Below, in pieces: positions 20,401 to 30,982 of a stretch of 64,000 nucleotides of DNA; position 1 is the first letter of the stretch; the number at the start of each line of letters is the position of its first letter. The stretch covers positions 15,166,329 to 15,230,328 of the forward strand of contig OX463836.1 of assembly GCA_949825045.1 (NCBI GenBank), read 5' to 3'. The notes under the pieces were generated by a model, which ran no database searches, was not told the DNA's origin, and saw only the letters and a program-made list of their open reading frames with translations. The position numbers and the translations under genes were made by a program. This DNA comes from Argyresthia goedartella (taxonomy: Eukaryota; Arthropoda; Insecta; Lepidoptera; Argyresthiidae).

Positions 20401-21107
20401 AATGCATAGGCATCATCTCGGCCGCTAATGCCATAGCATCGAGAAAGGTAAGAGATTCCTCCATTCGAATCCTCTCGGATAGCATGGCCGTCTTACAAGC
20501 CCTAAATAGCAATACTATTAACTCAGGGCTAATCTACGAGTGTCACAAACGACTAATGGAGGTATGTCAACATAACCGCGTAATCCTTCAATGGATAAAT
20601 GGACACAACGGGTCAAGAGGTAACGATGCAGCGGATGAGTTAGCGCGTAAAGGATCTAGCTTGGCAGCGTATGGTACCGAACCTATCATCCCTCTTCCCT
20701 TCAAGATGGTACGCATGTTTCTGAGAGAGTCGACCAGGAATGATCATGCCACTCTTTGGACAAACCATGAGGAGTGCAGACAGGCTAAGCTGGCCTTGCC
20801 ATCCCCTAGCGCTAGGCTTGCTAAGACCTTGCTTCGACTGAGTAGGCCGCGCTTGCGACTGGTGACTGCAGCACTTACTGGCTATGGTTTCTTTAATAAA
20901 CATTTATATGTCCTAAGTGTTACCGACAGCCCCCTTTGCAGAGCCTGCTTGGAGGCAGAAGAAACGGCTGCGCACATCCTCATGGAGTGCACAGGAGTAG
21001 CGGACTACAGGGCTAAACACCTCGGTCAATCGAGGGACCTTCCAGGGATAGCCGGTAACGTAAAGGGCCTGCTGGCGTTCCTGGAGGAGTTGGGTTGGCT
21101 CGAATGA
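17439..21107 (+). pseudogene. J ORF2: endonuclease, RT, RNase H
   Basis: The APE endonuclease starts at 'CKVLQANLQHSQNATAQL', with 'LIQEPWI' and 'GADSNAHHPL'; a TAG at 17892 replaces the expected Trp. The SDH motif lies near 18080 in another frame. RT spans about 18660-20200 with 'SAGPDGIFPALLQW', 'GCPQGGVLSPLLWNL' and 'YTVGYADDLVILI' (YADD intact). RNase H follows: 'LRIFTDGSKTEEGTGSG' and 'LSDSMAVLQAL'. A Cys/His motif 'CRACLEAEETAAHILMEC' and stop come at 21107. At least four stops or shifts, plus palindromes at 19606-19699. Confidence 0.85.
19606..19699. repeat. Two adjacent near-perfect palindromes inside J RT
   Basis: 19606-19632 and 19634-19660 are 27-bp perfect inverted arms with a 1-nt spacer. 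19673-19685 and 19687-19699 are 13-bp perfect arms, also with a 1-nt spacer. They lie between 'FTNNRALG' and 'PKLFGTELQLA' of the RT, and add sequence not expected there. Confidence 0.88.
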
Positions 21108-21204
21108 TATCGCATTCCCACCCACACGCAAAATAGGCGCTTTCGTCGTCGAGTTGCGGAAACCAGCCCGTCTTACAATTGACAATTGACAATAATTTAT
21201 GCGC

Positions 21205-22185
21205 CTCAGAATTACAAAGTTTACAAGAGGATACTAATTTGCTTGCAAAATTTGACACTTTGTTTTTTAAATTACTGTTAAAATGGGTATATGTCTTACC
21301 TTCACTTTTTTGGCTCTCCTCGAAGCTGCTGGCTCTTCTTTCCATGAAGGTAAAGAGGTCTTCCAATGTTGGCAGCTTTGTATTGTCTCGCTCGCTATGA
21401 TATGCTCGACAGGAAAATTGGTCGATTTTTCGCAGAAGAATAGGTAGAAGAATATCTCAGCTATCCGTTGACTGCCCTAGAGTTTTCGAAGCTCCTAAGT
21501 GTCGGCGAGATTGTAAAATTAAATCTCGCAGATTGCTGGCAGAACTCCTTACAATCGGTTGGATATCCAACAATGCTTGAACATGGTTAGTTATTATTAA
21601 GAACTTGTTATCATACCTATTTTTTAACAATTCTAATGCTCTTTCATATGACTCCCCTATAATGGGAAGCCCTTCAATCAGTGATAATGGTTCACCTTTT
21701 AAAAACTTTCTTAAATAGAATAATTTCTGAATAGATTCTAATTTTACGTTATTATGTATCATGGCACCAAAGAGTTCAATGAATGTTTGATATTGCGTGT
21801 AGTCCTTGCCATCATACACGGGGATGTCCATCTGCGGCAAGGCAATGCTAGCACTGCACCGGTTTCAGTTTACGCACTCTGACGTTTGCTGACGAGCGTT
21901 TAGCAAACTCCGCAGTGTAGACGAAATCGTGAGGGCGCGATCCTCGAAGCCGTCGTCCACGAAGTTGTCCTTAAAATCATCAGTAGAATCTTCCTCGTCC
22001 AGTAGTTGTAGCTCTAGCGACAGATCATTGTATTTTGCTAAAACGCTGTCGATTTGTCGTGATCGTGATAAAACTGCCTCTTTGTCGAAAGGCCCGTTTT
22101 GCTGCTCCTGCCAGAAGTTTTCTGCCATCGTAAGCGATCCTCTGTATTGCGCCATCTGCGCTTTTATTTTTCTTTCATTAGGCAT
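21205..22185 (-). pseudogene. G gag
   Basis: 'MPNERKIKAQMAQYRGSLTM' starts an N-terminal coiled region, then 'MDIPVYDGKDYTQYQTFIEL' and 'LRKFLKGEPLSLIEGLPI' (DUF1759-type gag), 'YDNKFLIITNHVQALLDI' and 'LVSSCKLCNSEAHKL'. All pieces share one frame but are separated by two TGA stops (21865-21867 and 21457-21459). It is interrupted downstream by J. Confidence 0.85.
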
Positions 22186-22623
22186 GTTTTGATTGTTTTG
22201 AGGTTAGATACAACAAAACATGAAGTTGACAGTGACAGATGACAGACTATTAGTCTATGGCGATTGAATGAAGTGAATGCAGAGAATAGTTCCAGGCGGA
22301 TGTCACTGTGCTGTTCTGCGGCTATGTTCACATCACGATGAATTAGGCGGCGTGTCTCGATACCAACCGAGAGAAAAAAAAAGGCGGCCGTTTTCTTCTA
22401 ATTTTGCGTCGCGAAGATTGAAAATGCAGACGAGTGTAGCAATAATTCGTATGAAAATATTGACGGATATAGATTACACACACTTTTGGTCCGCAGTATT
22501 AGTCGAAACACTTTAATTATTCGCGATTCACTTTTAGTGTCAATGTACCGCACAATTACACTTTGAACAGAAAATTGTTAACACTTGCAGCCCGAGCAGA
22601 TATTTTGTTTCGGTTTTTATTTA
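22186..22623. other. G 5' leader (no gene)
   Basis: Untranslated region between the 5' LTR and gag of G. A convincing primer-binding site (TGG next to the LTR) is not visible. No ORF supported. Confidence 0.55.
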
Positions 22624-22805
22624 TGTTCGTGAAGGAACATAAATAAAATAGTTTTAGGTATAAATTCACACTTTTATTTGATAAAACGGATTAAAAAGTA
22701 TGGAGCACATACAGCGAATTAGAGAGAGAGATTTGAAGAGGGTGAATGAATGGTAATGCCTAATTTTTACATTCATTCATGCTATTTGAGTGTTCGTTGC
22801 GAACA
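22624..22805 (-). repeat. 5' LTR of element G
   Basis: 182 bp with intact inverted ends TGTTCG...CGAACA; followed by TSD ATACT at 22806-22810. About 95% like 2989-3170. Confidence 0.87.
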
Positions 22806-23636
22806 ATACTTTATTGCACAAAACAGTGATATCAAGATAGTGTTCTTTCAAAGGGCTTTTAAAAGTGTGAATTGACGGACTGTCTCTGATAGAGCTGGGG
22901 AGTTTGTTCCAGAGACTGATAGCTCGCAGTCTGAACCCATTCTCATAAGCGGCAGTGTTATGTTGCGGAGTTGTAAGTAATGACCGAGTGTGAGATCTCC
23001 GTGGCCTATCCGAAGACAGAAAAACGAAACGATCCCGTAAGAAGCCAGGATAGCGAGGATTACATAAAATATTGAAGAGGCAAATGAGGATATGGGAATC
23101 CCGTCGAAGGCGAATCGGGAGCCATTTCAACTCCCTGCGATACTCCGAGACGTGGTCGAACTTGCGCAGACCGAAAACAAACCGAATCCCGAGGTTTTGA
23201 AGTCGCTCGAGTTTGTTCAATTGCTCTTCGTTTGCGCTTGCCCAGCAGACATCAGCGTAATCGATCAGGGGAAGAAGAAGAGACTGCGCAAGCGTGATTT
23301 TTGTCTGACGGGGCAGGAAGATTTGAAGACGCCTGAGGGAGTGGAAAGTGGCGAAGACACGTCTACTAACCTCGCTGACATGCTCTGACCAGGACAGCTG
23401 GTTATCAAACATAACTCCGAGGTTTTTGGCCTTGGTGCTGTATGGGATTGCGGTTCCATCATAGGTTACAGGAGTAATAGAAATATGCTGTATCAGGTTA
23501 AGGGAATACCTGGAACCAATAATCATAGCCTGTGACTTAGTGGGATTGACAAAGAGACCCAAGCCCTGATCTTCTCGAGATCGGCATTTAATACCTCTAC
23601 AGCCGGTGCTATATCACAGGGGGGGAAATGGCGGTA
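22806..23636 (-). pseudogene. E ORF2, RT thumb and C-terminus
   Basis: Begins (minus) at 'YRHFPPCDIAPAVEVLNADL', directly completing the YADD region at 52821. A frameshift follows near 23560, then 'FVNPTKSQAMIIGSRYSL', 'KNLGVMFDNQLSWSEHV' and 'PLIDYADVCWASANEEQL', with 'GFRLRAISLWNKLPSSIRD' at the end. It closely parallels E2 (57720-58552). The stop falls in the 3' tail, which element G split. Confidence 0.88.
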
Positions 23637-23680
23637 AATCAAATCAAATCAAATTAAATCAAAAATCATTTATTTCCATA
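23637..23680 (-). repeat. 3' microsatellite tail of D
   Basis: On the minus strand, 'tgatttaatttgatttgatt' follows the 3' UTR and abuts E sequence. Pentanucleotide tails are typical of CR1-group and related non-LTR elements. Confidence 0.75.
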
Positions 23681-24005
23681 GGATATTGTTACATCACTTA
23701 GATCCGTCATTACATTTTTTTGGGTGAGTTCACTAACACAATGGCGGAACCTGTGGAGAAGAGCACACCGAAGAAACTCCACAGTCGTCGCATCTTTTGC
23801 GTTTCCTTTTTTAAATAAAATATTGTCAAATTACAAAATGAATGCTAATTATATATCGAAACAGCCTGTTACTCAAACAATCTATTCCCATGGACATCTG
23901 TCCTCTAAGTAATCAGATATCCTATAGTAACCTTTTTTATACAATTTCTGTTTTATTATTATTTTAAACTTGTCTAAAGGTAAGTTTTTAATATCAGTAG
24001 GGACC

Positions 24006-26017
24006 TTATTGTAATAGCGTACAATTGCCTTTAAAAGAATTACTAATTTTATGTAGTCGGCTTACATAAGCAACCAACTTGTCTTTATTTCTAGTATTAA
24101 AATTGTGTATATCACTGTACTTCTGAAAATTAGTTATATTTCTTTTTACATACACAAGATTGTCATAGATATATTGAGACACAAATGTCAGAATATTGAT
24201 TTCTTTAAACTTTTCCCTCAGTGACACTCTAGGCCCTAATCTATAAATTGCACGAACAGCCCGTTTCTGCAGAATAAATATACTATTAGCATTCGCAGCG
24301 TGACCCCACAATAAAATACCATAGGTCATTAGACTATAAAAGTAACTAAAGTAGACTAGTCTAGCGGTGTCTACGTCGGTAAGAGCTCTAATTTTTTTAA
24401 CTGCGAACGCTGCCAAACTCAGTCTGTTCGACAATTTATTTATATGAGGATCCCATTGTAGTTTGGCGTCTAAAGTAATGCCCAAAAAGACAGTCGACTG
24501 CACAAGGTCCAATCTCTGTCCTTTTATAAATATGTCTGTAGTTACCGGGTTCACATTGGGTAACACGAATTTAATACATTTAGTTTTCTTTTCATTAAGT
24601 AATAAATTGTTAACAGTAAACCAGTTCACTATACTAGAGATAGCATTGTTTACCTCGTCATAATTTGATTGCTGTCTTTTAACTTTAAATATCAAAGAAG
24701 TATCATCGGCAAACAATACTAACCCATGTTTTGCTTTAACAAGGTAAGGAAAATCATTAATATATACTAAAAACAAGAAAGGACCAAGAATTGAACCTTG
24801 CGGTACGCCCATACTTATTGAAGACCCAGGTGATCTTTTCCCATTAACATCGACCATCTGAACCCTATCTGTTAGATGTGACTCCAGAAGGCCAAGTGCC
24901 TGATCTTTTACACCATAATGGCGTAACTTCCTGACAAGAGTGTCATGATGGACGCAATCAAAAGCCTTGGATAGATCGCAGAAGACACCTATTGCATCCA
25001 TTGCGTCTTCCCAGGCATCAAAAATATTGTCGATTAGTTCAACAACAGCATCGGCTGTTGAACGACCCTTTGTGAAACCAAACTGAGCAATATGAATTAA
25101 ATTATTGAGATAAAAATGACTTTGCAATTGATTAAGTATGAGTTTTTCAAATATTTTGCTAAGCGTTGGTAGTATCGATATGGGTCTAAAATTGGTGGGG
25201 TCTGATGTACTACCAGCTTTGAATAAAGGTATAACTTTACTTAGTTTCATCAAGTCAGGAAACACACCATTATCTATACATTGATTAAATATACAACAAA
25301 GGTGAGGTGCAATACAATCTACAATGGAACTAATAATTTTTACTGATAGACCATGGGCGTCAGCTGTCATTTTCATTTCCAGGGATTTAAACGCTTTTAC
25401 AATGTCTTCATTATTTACGTGCCTAAATTTAAAATCTGTTTTACATTCCTCAAAGTTTTGTTTAAGTATAGATTCAGCAGCAGCGGGAGATGAATTTAAA
25501 GACTTGATTGTTGAAACTGGAATGTCCGTAAAGAAATTTTCGAAAGCTTTTGCTACTTCTAGGTCTGTACTTAGCAATTGATTATCTATCTTAAGCTTGA
25601 AGTTATTATGTGTAGCTTTGGCCTTTCCAGTCTCTCTGTTTATAATTTGCCAAGTCGTTTTCATTACATTGCTACTAGATTCAATTTTGTTTTTAATGAA
25701 ATTAGATTTAGCTACGGTACAAACGCGTTTAAACATTTTTGAATAACTACGAACATAATCTAGAATGGCCGTATTTTTGTTATATGATTTCTCTTCATAG
25801 AGTTCATATAATCTTCGTCTGCTCCTATGAATTCCAACTGTCGCCCAAGCACTAAACAAAGCTTTGTTATTAACTTTTATAGTTTTTGATTTAAATACCG
25901 TATCATATTCATTTTTGACAAGGTTAAATACTGAGTTGTACAACAAATTTGGATCGTCACTGTATGGTATTTCCCATAGTTTATCTAAAATATTATTCCT
26001 GTAGTGTTCAAGCCGAG
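24006..26017 (-). pseudogene. D ORF2: reverse transcriptase part
   Basis: Open for about 670 codons from the K insertion point (reading 'RLEHYRNNILDKLWEIPYSD') to the stop at 24006. RT motifs: 'FRPISILPTLSKIFEKLIL', 'CDLSKAFDCVHHDTLVRKL', 'GVPQGSILGPFLFLVYIND' and 'LVLFADDTSLIF' (FADD). The thumb is 'FLGITLDAKLQWDPHIN'. There is no internal lesion. It is a pseudogene only because K separates it from the endonuclease half. Confidence 0.9.
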
Positions 26018-27068
26018 TGTTAACGACGAAAGCGACGTCACTGTTTAAATGATTACTGTAAATATATTGTTAAAATAAATAAATAAAGATAATATTTGTA
26101 GGACATTAGAGGTAAGGAAAACCTAGTTAAGCAACTTATGTTTTGTGTTCATATTCTATTAGATTTAAGTATGTTATGAGAATAAAGATATTTTATTGGT
26201 TGTTTTTGATGTGTAGCCTGTGCGAACCGAGCTCCGATTGAAGCGACTCGAGGCGCGCAGGCACCTATATTTAATACCTCGGTGAGGCGGGGGACCGCGG
26301 GCCGGCCAAAATAATACAAAACCCTTATTAGAAAGCCCGCGGTCACCCAAATCATTATGTAAAAAGATATTTAGAGACTTAAGGTATTGAATAAGCATAG
26401 ATTTAAGACAATAAATGTAAAATAAAACCATTTTAATTAGAAATAAAGCCTAGCGGGGAAGGAGGGGCGAGGAAGGGGGCGGTGTGCGGCGCGGGGTCTG
26501 AGGTAAACAAAACTACTCTCAGGCGGTCCAATAAAAGGCGCGCGCGCGCCGCCGAAAATTCAATTCAATCAGAGGCTGGCAACGAACATGTTCGCACGAG
26601 CGGACGGCTCTCAACACCCGCTCGTGCGAGACCTGGCGCCATACCACGCGCGCCCGCCTGACCGTCGCCGCCTACCCCGAGACCTGGTTGCCGAGCCGGC
26701 AGCACCCCTGGATTGAGGCCACACAACCCGAAGAAGAACACCTCAGCCACCCAATGACCTGGCGGTAGTCACGGCCAGCGGAAGACTCCGCGGAAGGGGG
26801 CCATTGCCCCGGGACCGCAACCCCGCACCCTGGAAGGGGTGTGAGAAGATCACCAAGCCAAGCCGAAAATTCATTCCCGATCGAGCTACAGCAGAAGAAG
26901 CACCAAGGCCTCCCCCTCGCCTCTCCGCCTGCAAATATTGAAGAAATTGCGTTATCATTCGAGCCCTCTTCGCCATCAACCTAATAAGAAAATCTACAGT
27001 CCACGCTGCGCCCCGCAATAAGTACACACAAATACGAATTGCGGGGTGCTCTATGTACATCGCGTACA
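26018..27068 (+). repeat. 5' LTR of K (interrupted by A')
   Basis: Starts 'tgttaacgacgaaag' and ends '...catcgcgtaca' (TG...CA). 740 bp without A' and its 12-bp TSD copy. It contains 'ccaataaaaggcg' near 26528 as a possible core promoter or poly(A) signal, and a GC palindrome 'ggcgcgcgcgcgcc'. Confidence 0.92.
26563..26861 (+). mobile_element. Truncated jockey-like 3' end A' in the 5' LTR
   Basis: 299 bp flanked by 'gccgaaaattca' at 26551-26562 and 26862-26873. It encodes the last residues of a jockey-like ORF2 ('MFARADGSQHP...', '...RPPDRRRLPRDLVAEP', stop near 26716) and a 3' UTR ending 'gtgtgagaagat' plus a short tail. Related to family A, but more diverged than A1 is from A2. Dead on arrival. 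Confidence 0.9.
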
Positions 27069-27073
27069 TTGTT

Positions 27074-27092
27074 TGGTCCTCGTCGAAGCCGG
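27074..27092 (+). promoter_or_regulatory. Candidate tRNA primer-binding site of K
   Basis: 'TGGTCCTCGTCGAAGCCGG' begins 5 nt after the 5' LTR, where a tRNA 3'-CCA complement is expected. I cannot name the tRNA from sequence alone. Confidence 0.55.
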
Positions 27093-27121
27093 ATCACTGA
27101 AGCATCAAGAAAATTAAGAAG

Positions 27122-29111
27122 ATGGTTGTAACCAGAAGTAACAGCGGAAAAGAAGACTCTTCCGGCAGCGGCGGCACAACGACGGAAACCGTGACCGGGA
27201 CCGGTACCACGACTGGAACCGGTACCACGACCGGCACCGGCACAACCGAAGACACCAACGCGACGACGGGCACGAACACGACGGACGCACGTAGTCACGA
27301 CACGACCTCCGGCACCTGTAACGCCAGAGGCCACGTCGACACGTCAGGAATCAGAGCCACACCCGCCGCCAGCACAGACACGGTCATCGAACGCCACACC
27401 GCCGAGTTAATGCCGCCACCGACGAACACGAAAACGCTCAAGCCTGCTCGGTCGTGCCGATCCAAGGCCTCTAGCAAGAGACTCCTCGCGGAGTTGGAGG
27501 CCAAGGAGAGGCTAGCCGAGTTGGAACTGAGGCGTATAAATGCCGGAGAAGAACTAGCGATTCGGCAGGAACGCATCAACGCGACGTCGTCGCCGGAAGA
27601 GTCCGAAGAGGAGGAAGACCTTGCCCCACAAAGAATAGCCGATTGGCTCAACCGAAAGCCAGAAACAGAAGCCGCGATAGAAATCCCCATCAATGAAGAA
27701 CGACGGGAACTCACCGCGTGCGCCAGTACATTGCGCAAGCGGCGGGAGACGCCACAAGAAGCTCCACAGAGACCCGCCGTGATGGACGTTACGTCGCTAT
27801 CAACAGCCCTGGCCGAAGCCCTGCAAACAAGCAAATCAAACAAGAAGTACATACCAAACCTACCAGTCTTCAACGGCCTGTGCAACGAGTGGCTACACTT
27901 CAAGGCCGCTTACATCGAGTCCTCATCAAGTTTCTCTGCGTGTGAAAATGTGGCCCGAATCCGAAGAAGTCTCAAGGGTGTCGCTTGGGAGGCCGTCAGC
28001 GCCCTCCTCATCAGCCAGCCGCACCCGGAAGACGTCATCAAAGCACTAGAACGAAGATTCGGAAGACCAGACGCGCTACTAATGGGAGAAACAGAGAAGA
28101 TGAAGGGGCTGCCATGACTCACCGACAGCCCACGTGACCTATGCATATTCGCCGGCCGCATCGCCAACACCGTTGCCACAATCGAACTACTAAAAAAGCC
28201 GCAGTACCTCTACAACCCGGAGCTACTGCGAACGATTGTGGACAAGCTAACGCCGATATTGAAGAACAAATGGTATGACTACGCCATAGAAAAGGAAGAC
28301 ACGCCCGAACTTAAGAAGATCGCCGACTTCCTGAATAGAGAAGCAGACAAGTGCGCCCCCTACGCCCCGCCCGAACAAACGTCAGACTTCCGTGAAGCCC
28401 GGCCGACGGCGCGCAAGAGGACCGAGCGCACCTACGCTGCCACCACAGAAACTCCAAAGAAGAAAGAAAAGAAGCACGCGTGCCCACTATGCAAACACGC
28501 GTCGCATCTGCTCCCAGCGTGCCCACAATTCAACAAACTCACCGTGAACGAGCGCTGGGAAGTCGCAAAGAAAAACCACACGTGCTACCGCTGCCTGTCA
28601 AGCACACATCACCGCTTCACGTGCCGCGCAAAACCGTGCGGACACGAGGGCTGCCCCATGCGACACCATCAACTGCTGCATCACGAAAAAGCCGCTCCCA
28701 CCGGAGCAGCCGCCTCAGAAGAGTCGCAAAAAAGAAAAGAAGAGGTGGTGGCGGTCACCAGCGAGCGCACGGCCGCGCCCGCAACCGCTACTACACGAGG
28801 CTACTTGAAAATTGCACCTGTCATACTGCGGGGGCCCCGGGCCGAGATTCAAGCCTATGCCCTCCTTGACGACGGGAGCACCGTGACGATCGTGGACGCC
28901 GCACTCGCCGACGCCCTCGGCCTCGACGGGCCCACCGAACCTATGTGGGTCCAAGGCGTGGGCGGCAAAGAAATGGCACACAACAAAGGCAAGCGAGTCA
29001 CCCTACACATTAGAGGGCAACACGGCGGCACAGAAAAGAAAATTACGAACCGCGCATACAGTAGAAAGCCTCAACTTCACCACGCAGTCCATAAGCAACC
29101 AAGAGATGGAA
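27122..29111 (+). pseudogene. K gag-protease (one in-frame TGA, then cut by A2)
   Basis: ATG 27122 ('MVVTRSNSGKEDSSGSGG'), then Thr/Gly-rich repeats and a charged helix. Gag core: 'YIPNLPVFNGLCNEWLHFKA' and 'LKGVAWEAVSALL'. TGA at 28115-28117 stops it; the same frame continues with 'CIFAGRIANTVATIELLKKP'. Zinc motifs follow: 'ACPLCKHASHLLPACP' and 'TCYRCLSSTHHRFTCR'. The protease has 'AYALLDDGSTVTIVDAAL'. At 29111 A2 is inserted. Removing A2 keeps the frame into pol (30983 onward). The TGA is the only visible lesion of K itself. Confidence 0.9.
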
Positions 29112-30971
29112 GCTTGCTTGATAATCTTCTCACGCACCCTTTCTGGGGCGTGGGGAGTCGGGGTCAGGTCGACGGACCTCTTCCCGAAGAATCGCCTCTG
29201 TCCACTCCTGTGGACAGGTCATCGGATGGCCCCTGCGGGCGGTGGTCTTGATGTGGCGCTGGTGTGCAGTGGGTGATCGCCGGTTAGGCAACCAGGTCGC
29301 GTGGCAGGCGGCGGCGGTCGGGCGGGCGCGCGTGGTGCGGCGCCAGTTCGGCGATGTGCGGAAGATGTGAAGCATCTGCACGCGCGAACATGCCCTTCGC
29401 CAGCCTCTGGACAAACTGGTCCACGGTTTCCCATCTTAGGTCCCTCTGGATTGTCGCGTTCCTCACGTAGCGGGGGGCGCCGACGATGGTACGCAGAGAG
29501 AGGTTCTCTTGGGCTCGGAGTCTCCGTTTGTTCGTCTCCGAGCACAGGGCGTACCATGCCGGAGCCGCGTAGGTGAGGCGGGATCTCACGTAGGTCTTGT
29601 AGATCCCGAGCTTCGTCCTCAGAGGGAGGCTGGAGTCGAAAAGTGGACGCAGCTTGGCGCGTGCCACCTTGACCTGGCTGACGACGTTGTCAACGTGTTG
29701 CTTCATGGTGAGCCGGCGATCAATGGTCACTCCCAGGTACTTCACCTGCGAAGACCACTCGATTTGCTGTCCTTGGAGCTGGAGCGATGGTGGAAGGAGA
29801 CTCTGGCCTGTGATGAGCGCCTGCGTTTTCCCAACATTGACGGACAGTCGCCACTTGGCGAGCCAGTCGGGCAAGATGTCCAGGGTGCGCTGCAGTTTGA
29901 TGGCAGCGTGCGGAGCCTGGAACGACGACGCGTAGTAGGCTGCGTCGTCTGCGAAGAGTGCCAGCTGGGCACCCGGCCCGACGGGGATGTCGTCCGTGTA
30001 TCGGGCGTAGCAGGCGGGAGACAGGCAGGAGCCCTGGGGGACGCCGGCTGCGACGGGATGTTTCTCGGAGACGGCGTCTTCCACCATCACTCGGAAGCGG
30101 CGATTCTTCAGGAAAGAGGCGATTGTCTTGACCGTTCTTCTTGGGGCAGGGGACGTCGACAGCTTGTACAGCAACCCCTCGTGCCATACTCTGTCGAACG
30201 CCTTCTCCATATCCAGAAGTACTGCGACAGTGTATTCTTTTTTGTTCAAACAAACTGTCATGTCATTCAGTACTCTGGTGAGCTGAAGCGTCGTAGAATG
30301 CTCGGGCCTGAAGCCGAACTGTTCCGGGCGCGGCTGGATGTGGGGCAGTAACTTCGCTAACAGGAGCTTCTCAAACACCTTTGAGATGGTGCTCAGTAGG
30401 GTGATCGGCCGATAGCTCTCAGGCAGCTTGGTGTCCTTGCCCGGCTTGGGCAACATGATAACCAAGCCCTCCTTCCATTGGGTTGGAAAGTGACCCGTGC
30501 GCAAGATACCGTTAAACAGGCGCGCAACGGCCGCCACAGTGCGTGGCGGCAAATGTAACAGCGCCGTGTTGGGTATTCGGTCTGCGCCCGGGGCTTTCCT
30601 GGGCTTGGTACGTCGGAATACACGCACAATCTGGCCGGGCGTGACGACGACGTGACGCTATCGGCGTGGCGAAGTACTCTCGCAGGTGTCTCTCGACTGT
30701 TGCGACGTGCTCCACATCATCCGTTGGGTTCGGCTTGAATTGCTTCTCGAGGCATTCGGCGAAGATCTCCGCACGGTCTTGGGCTCGGAATCTTGGTAGG
30801 CCGTCGCTGCCCAGGATTGGTCGAACAGGAGCAGGAGTGGTCGAAAAAGCCCGGCACAGGCGATGCACGGAGGGGACGTGGTCGCCTATGGACTCGACGT
30901 GGCGTTCCCAAGATTCTTCAGCGTGGCGATCAAGTTGGCGCTTCAGCTCGCCGTCATGGCGTTGAGATGAG
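29112..30971 (-). mobile_element. Jockey-like element A2 (5'-truncated) in K
   Basis: 1,860 bp on the minus strand between 11-bp TSDs 'agagatggaag' (29101-29111 and 30972-30982). The 3' end is at the left and matches the 3' UTR of A1. It lacks ORF1 and endonuclease. Confidence 0.93.
29284..30868 (-). pseudogene. A2 ORF2: reverse transcriptase
   Basis: Full RT. 30868-30640 ('RAQDRAEIFAECLEKQFKPN') shifts by one base near 30640 into 30627-29284. Motifs: 'KPRKAPGADRIPNTALLHL', 'LLDMEKAFDRVWHEGLLYKL', 'AGVPQGSCLSPACYARYTDD' and 'LALFADDAAYYASS'. The C-terminus is nearly identical to 1-588. The endonuclease is lost by 5' truncation. Confidence 0.9.
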
Positions 30972-30982
30972 AGAGATGGAAG

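Larger units (their letters stand above)
15705..21190 (+). mobile_element. Non-LTR retrotransposon J (endonuclease-RT-RNase H type)
   Basis: 5,486 bp inserted in the gag region of G. It is flanked by a 14-bp TSD 'aataatttatgcgc' (15691-15704 and 21191-21204). Removing it with one TSD rejoins G gag ('CNSEAHKL' to 'FKCTKFEAL') in frame. It has about 0.5 kb of 5' UTR, ORF1, and ORF2 with endonuclease, RT, RNase H and a CCHC end. It ends in '(acaattg)' repeats, not poly(A). RNase H after RT suggests the I/LOA group. Many stops and frameshifts: dead. Confidence 0.9.
2989..22805 (-). mobile_element. BEL/Pao LTR retrotransposon G (interrupted, dead)
   Basis: The two 182-bp LTRs are 22624-22805 (5') and 2989-3170 (3'), and flanking ATACT is the 5-bp TSD. 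Between them, on the minus strand, lie gag, CCHC/protease, RT, RNase H, integrase and a C-terminal DUF5641-like domain in BEL/Pao order. Three elements are inserted inside it: maT (5415-6713), BEL I (7495-14503) and J (15705-21190). Net length without them is about 6 kb. Several TGA/TAA stops and frameshifts show it was inactive before or after these hits. Confidence 0.9.

Noticed and set aside
23092..23388. Plus-strand ORF opposite E
   Set aside because: Antisense to the conserved RT C-terminus of E.
26018..26562. A complete 545-bp LTR
   Set aside because: Ends TG...CA by chance at an insertion point; adding the displaced 195 bp gives the real 740-bp LTR with a valid TSD.
26565..26750. Small minus-strand ORF in the K 5' LTR
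   Set aside because: Antisense of the truncated jockey fragment A'.
30793..30982. N-terminal extension of the K pol ORF through antisense A2 sequence
   Set aside because: The frame happens to be open, but these bases belong to A2 (minus strand) and its TSD. The true upstream exon is K gag-pro at 27122-29111.
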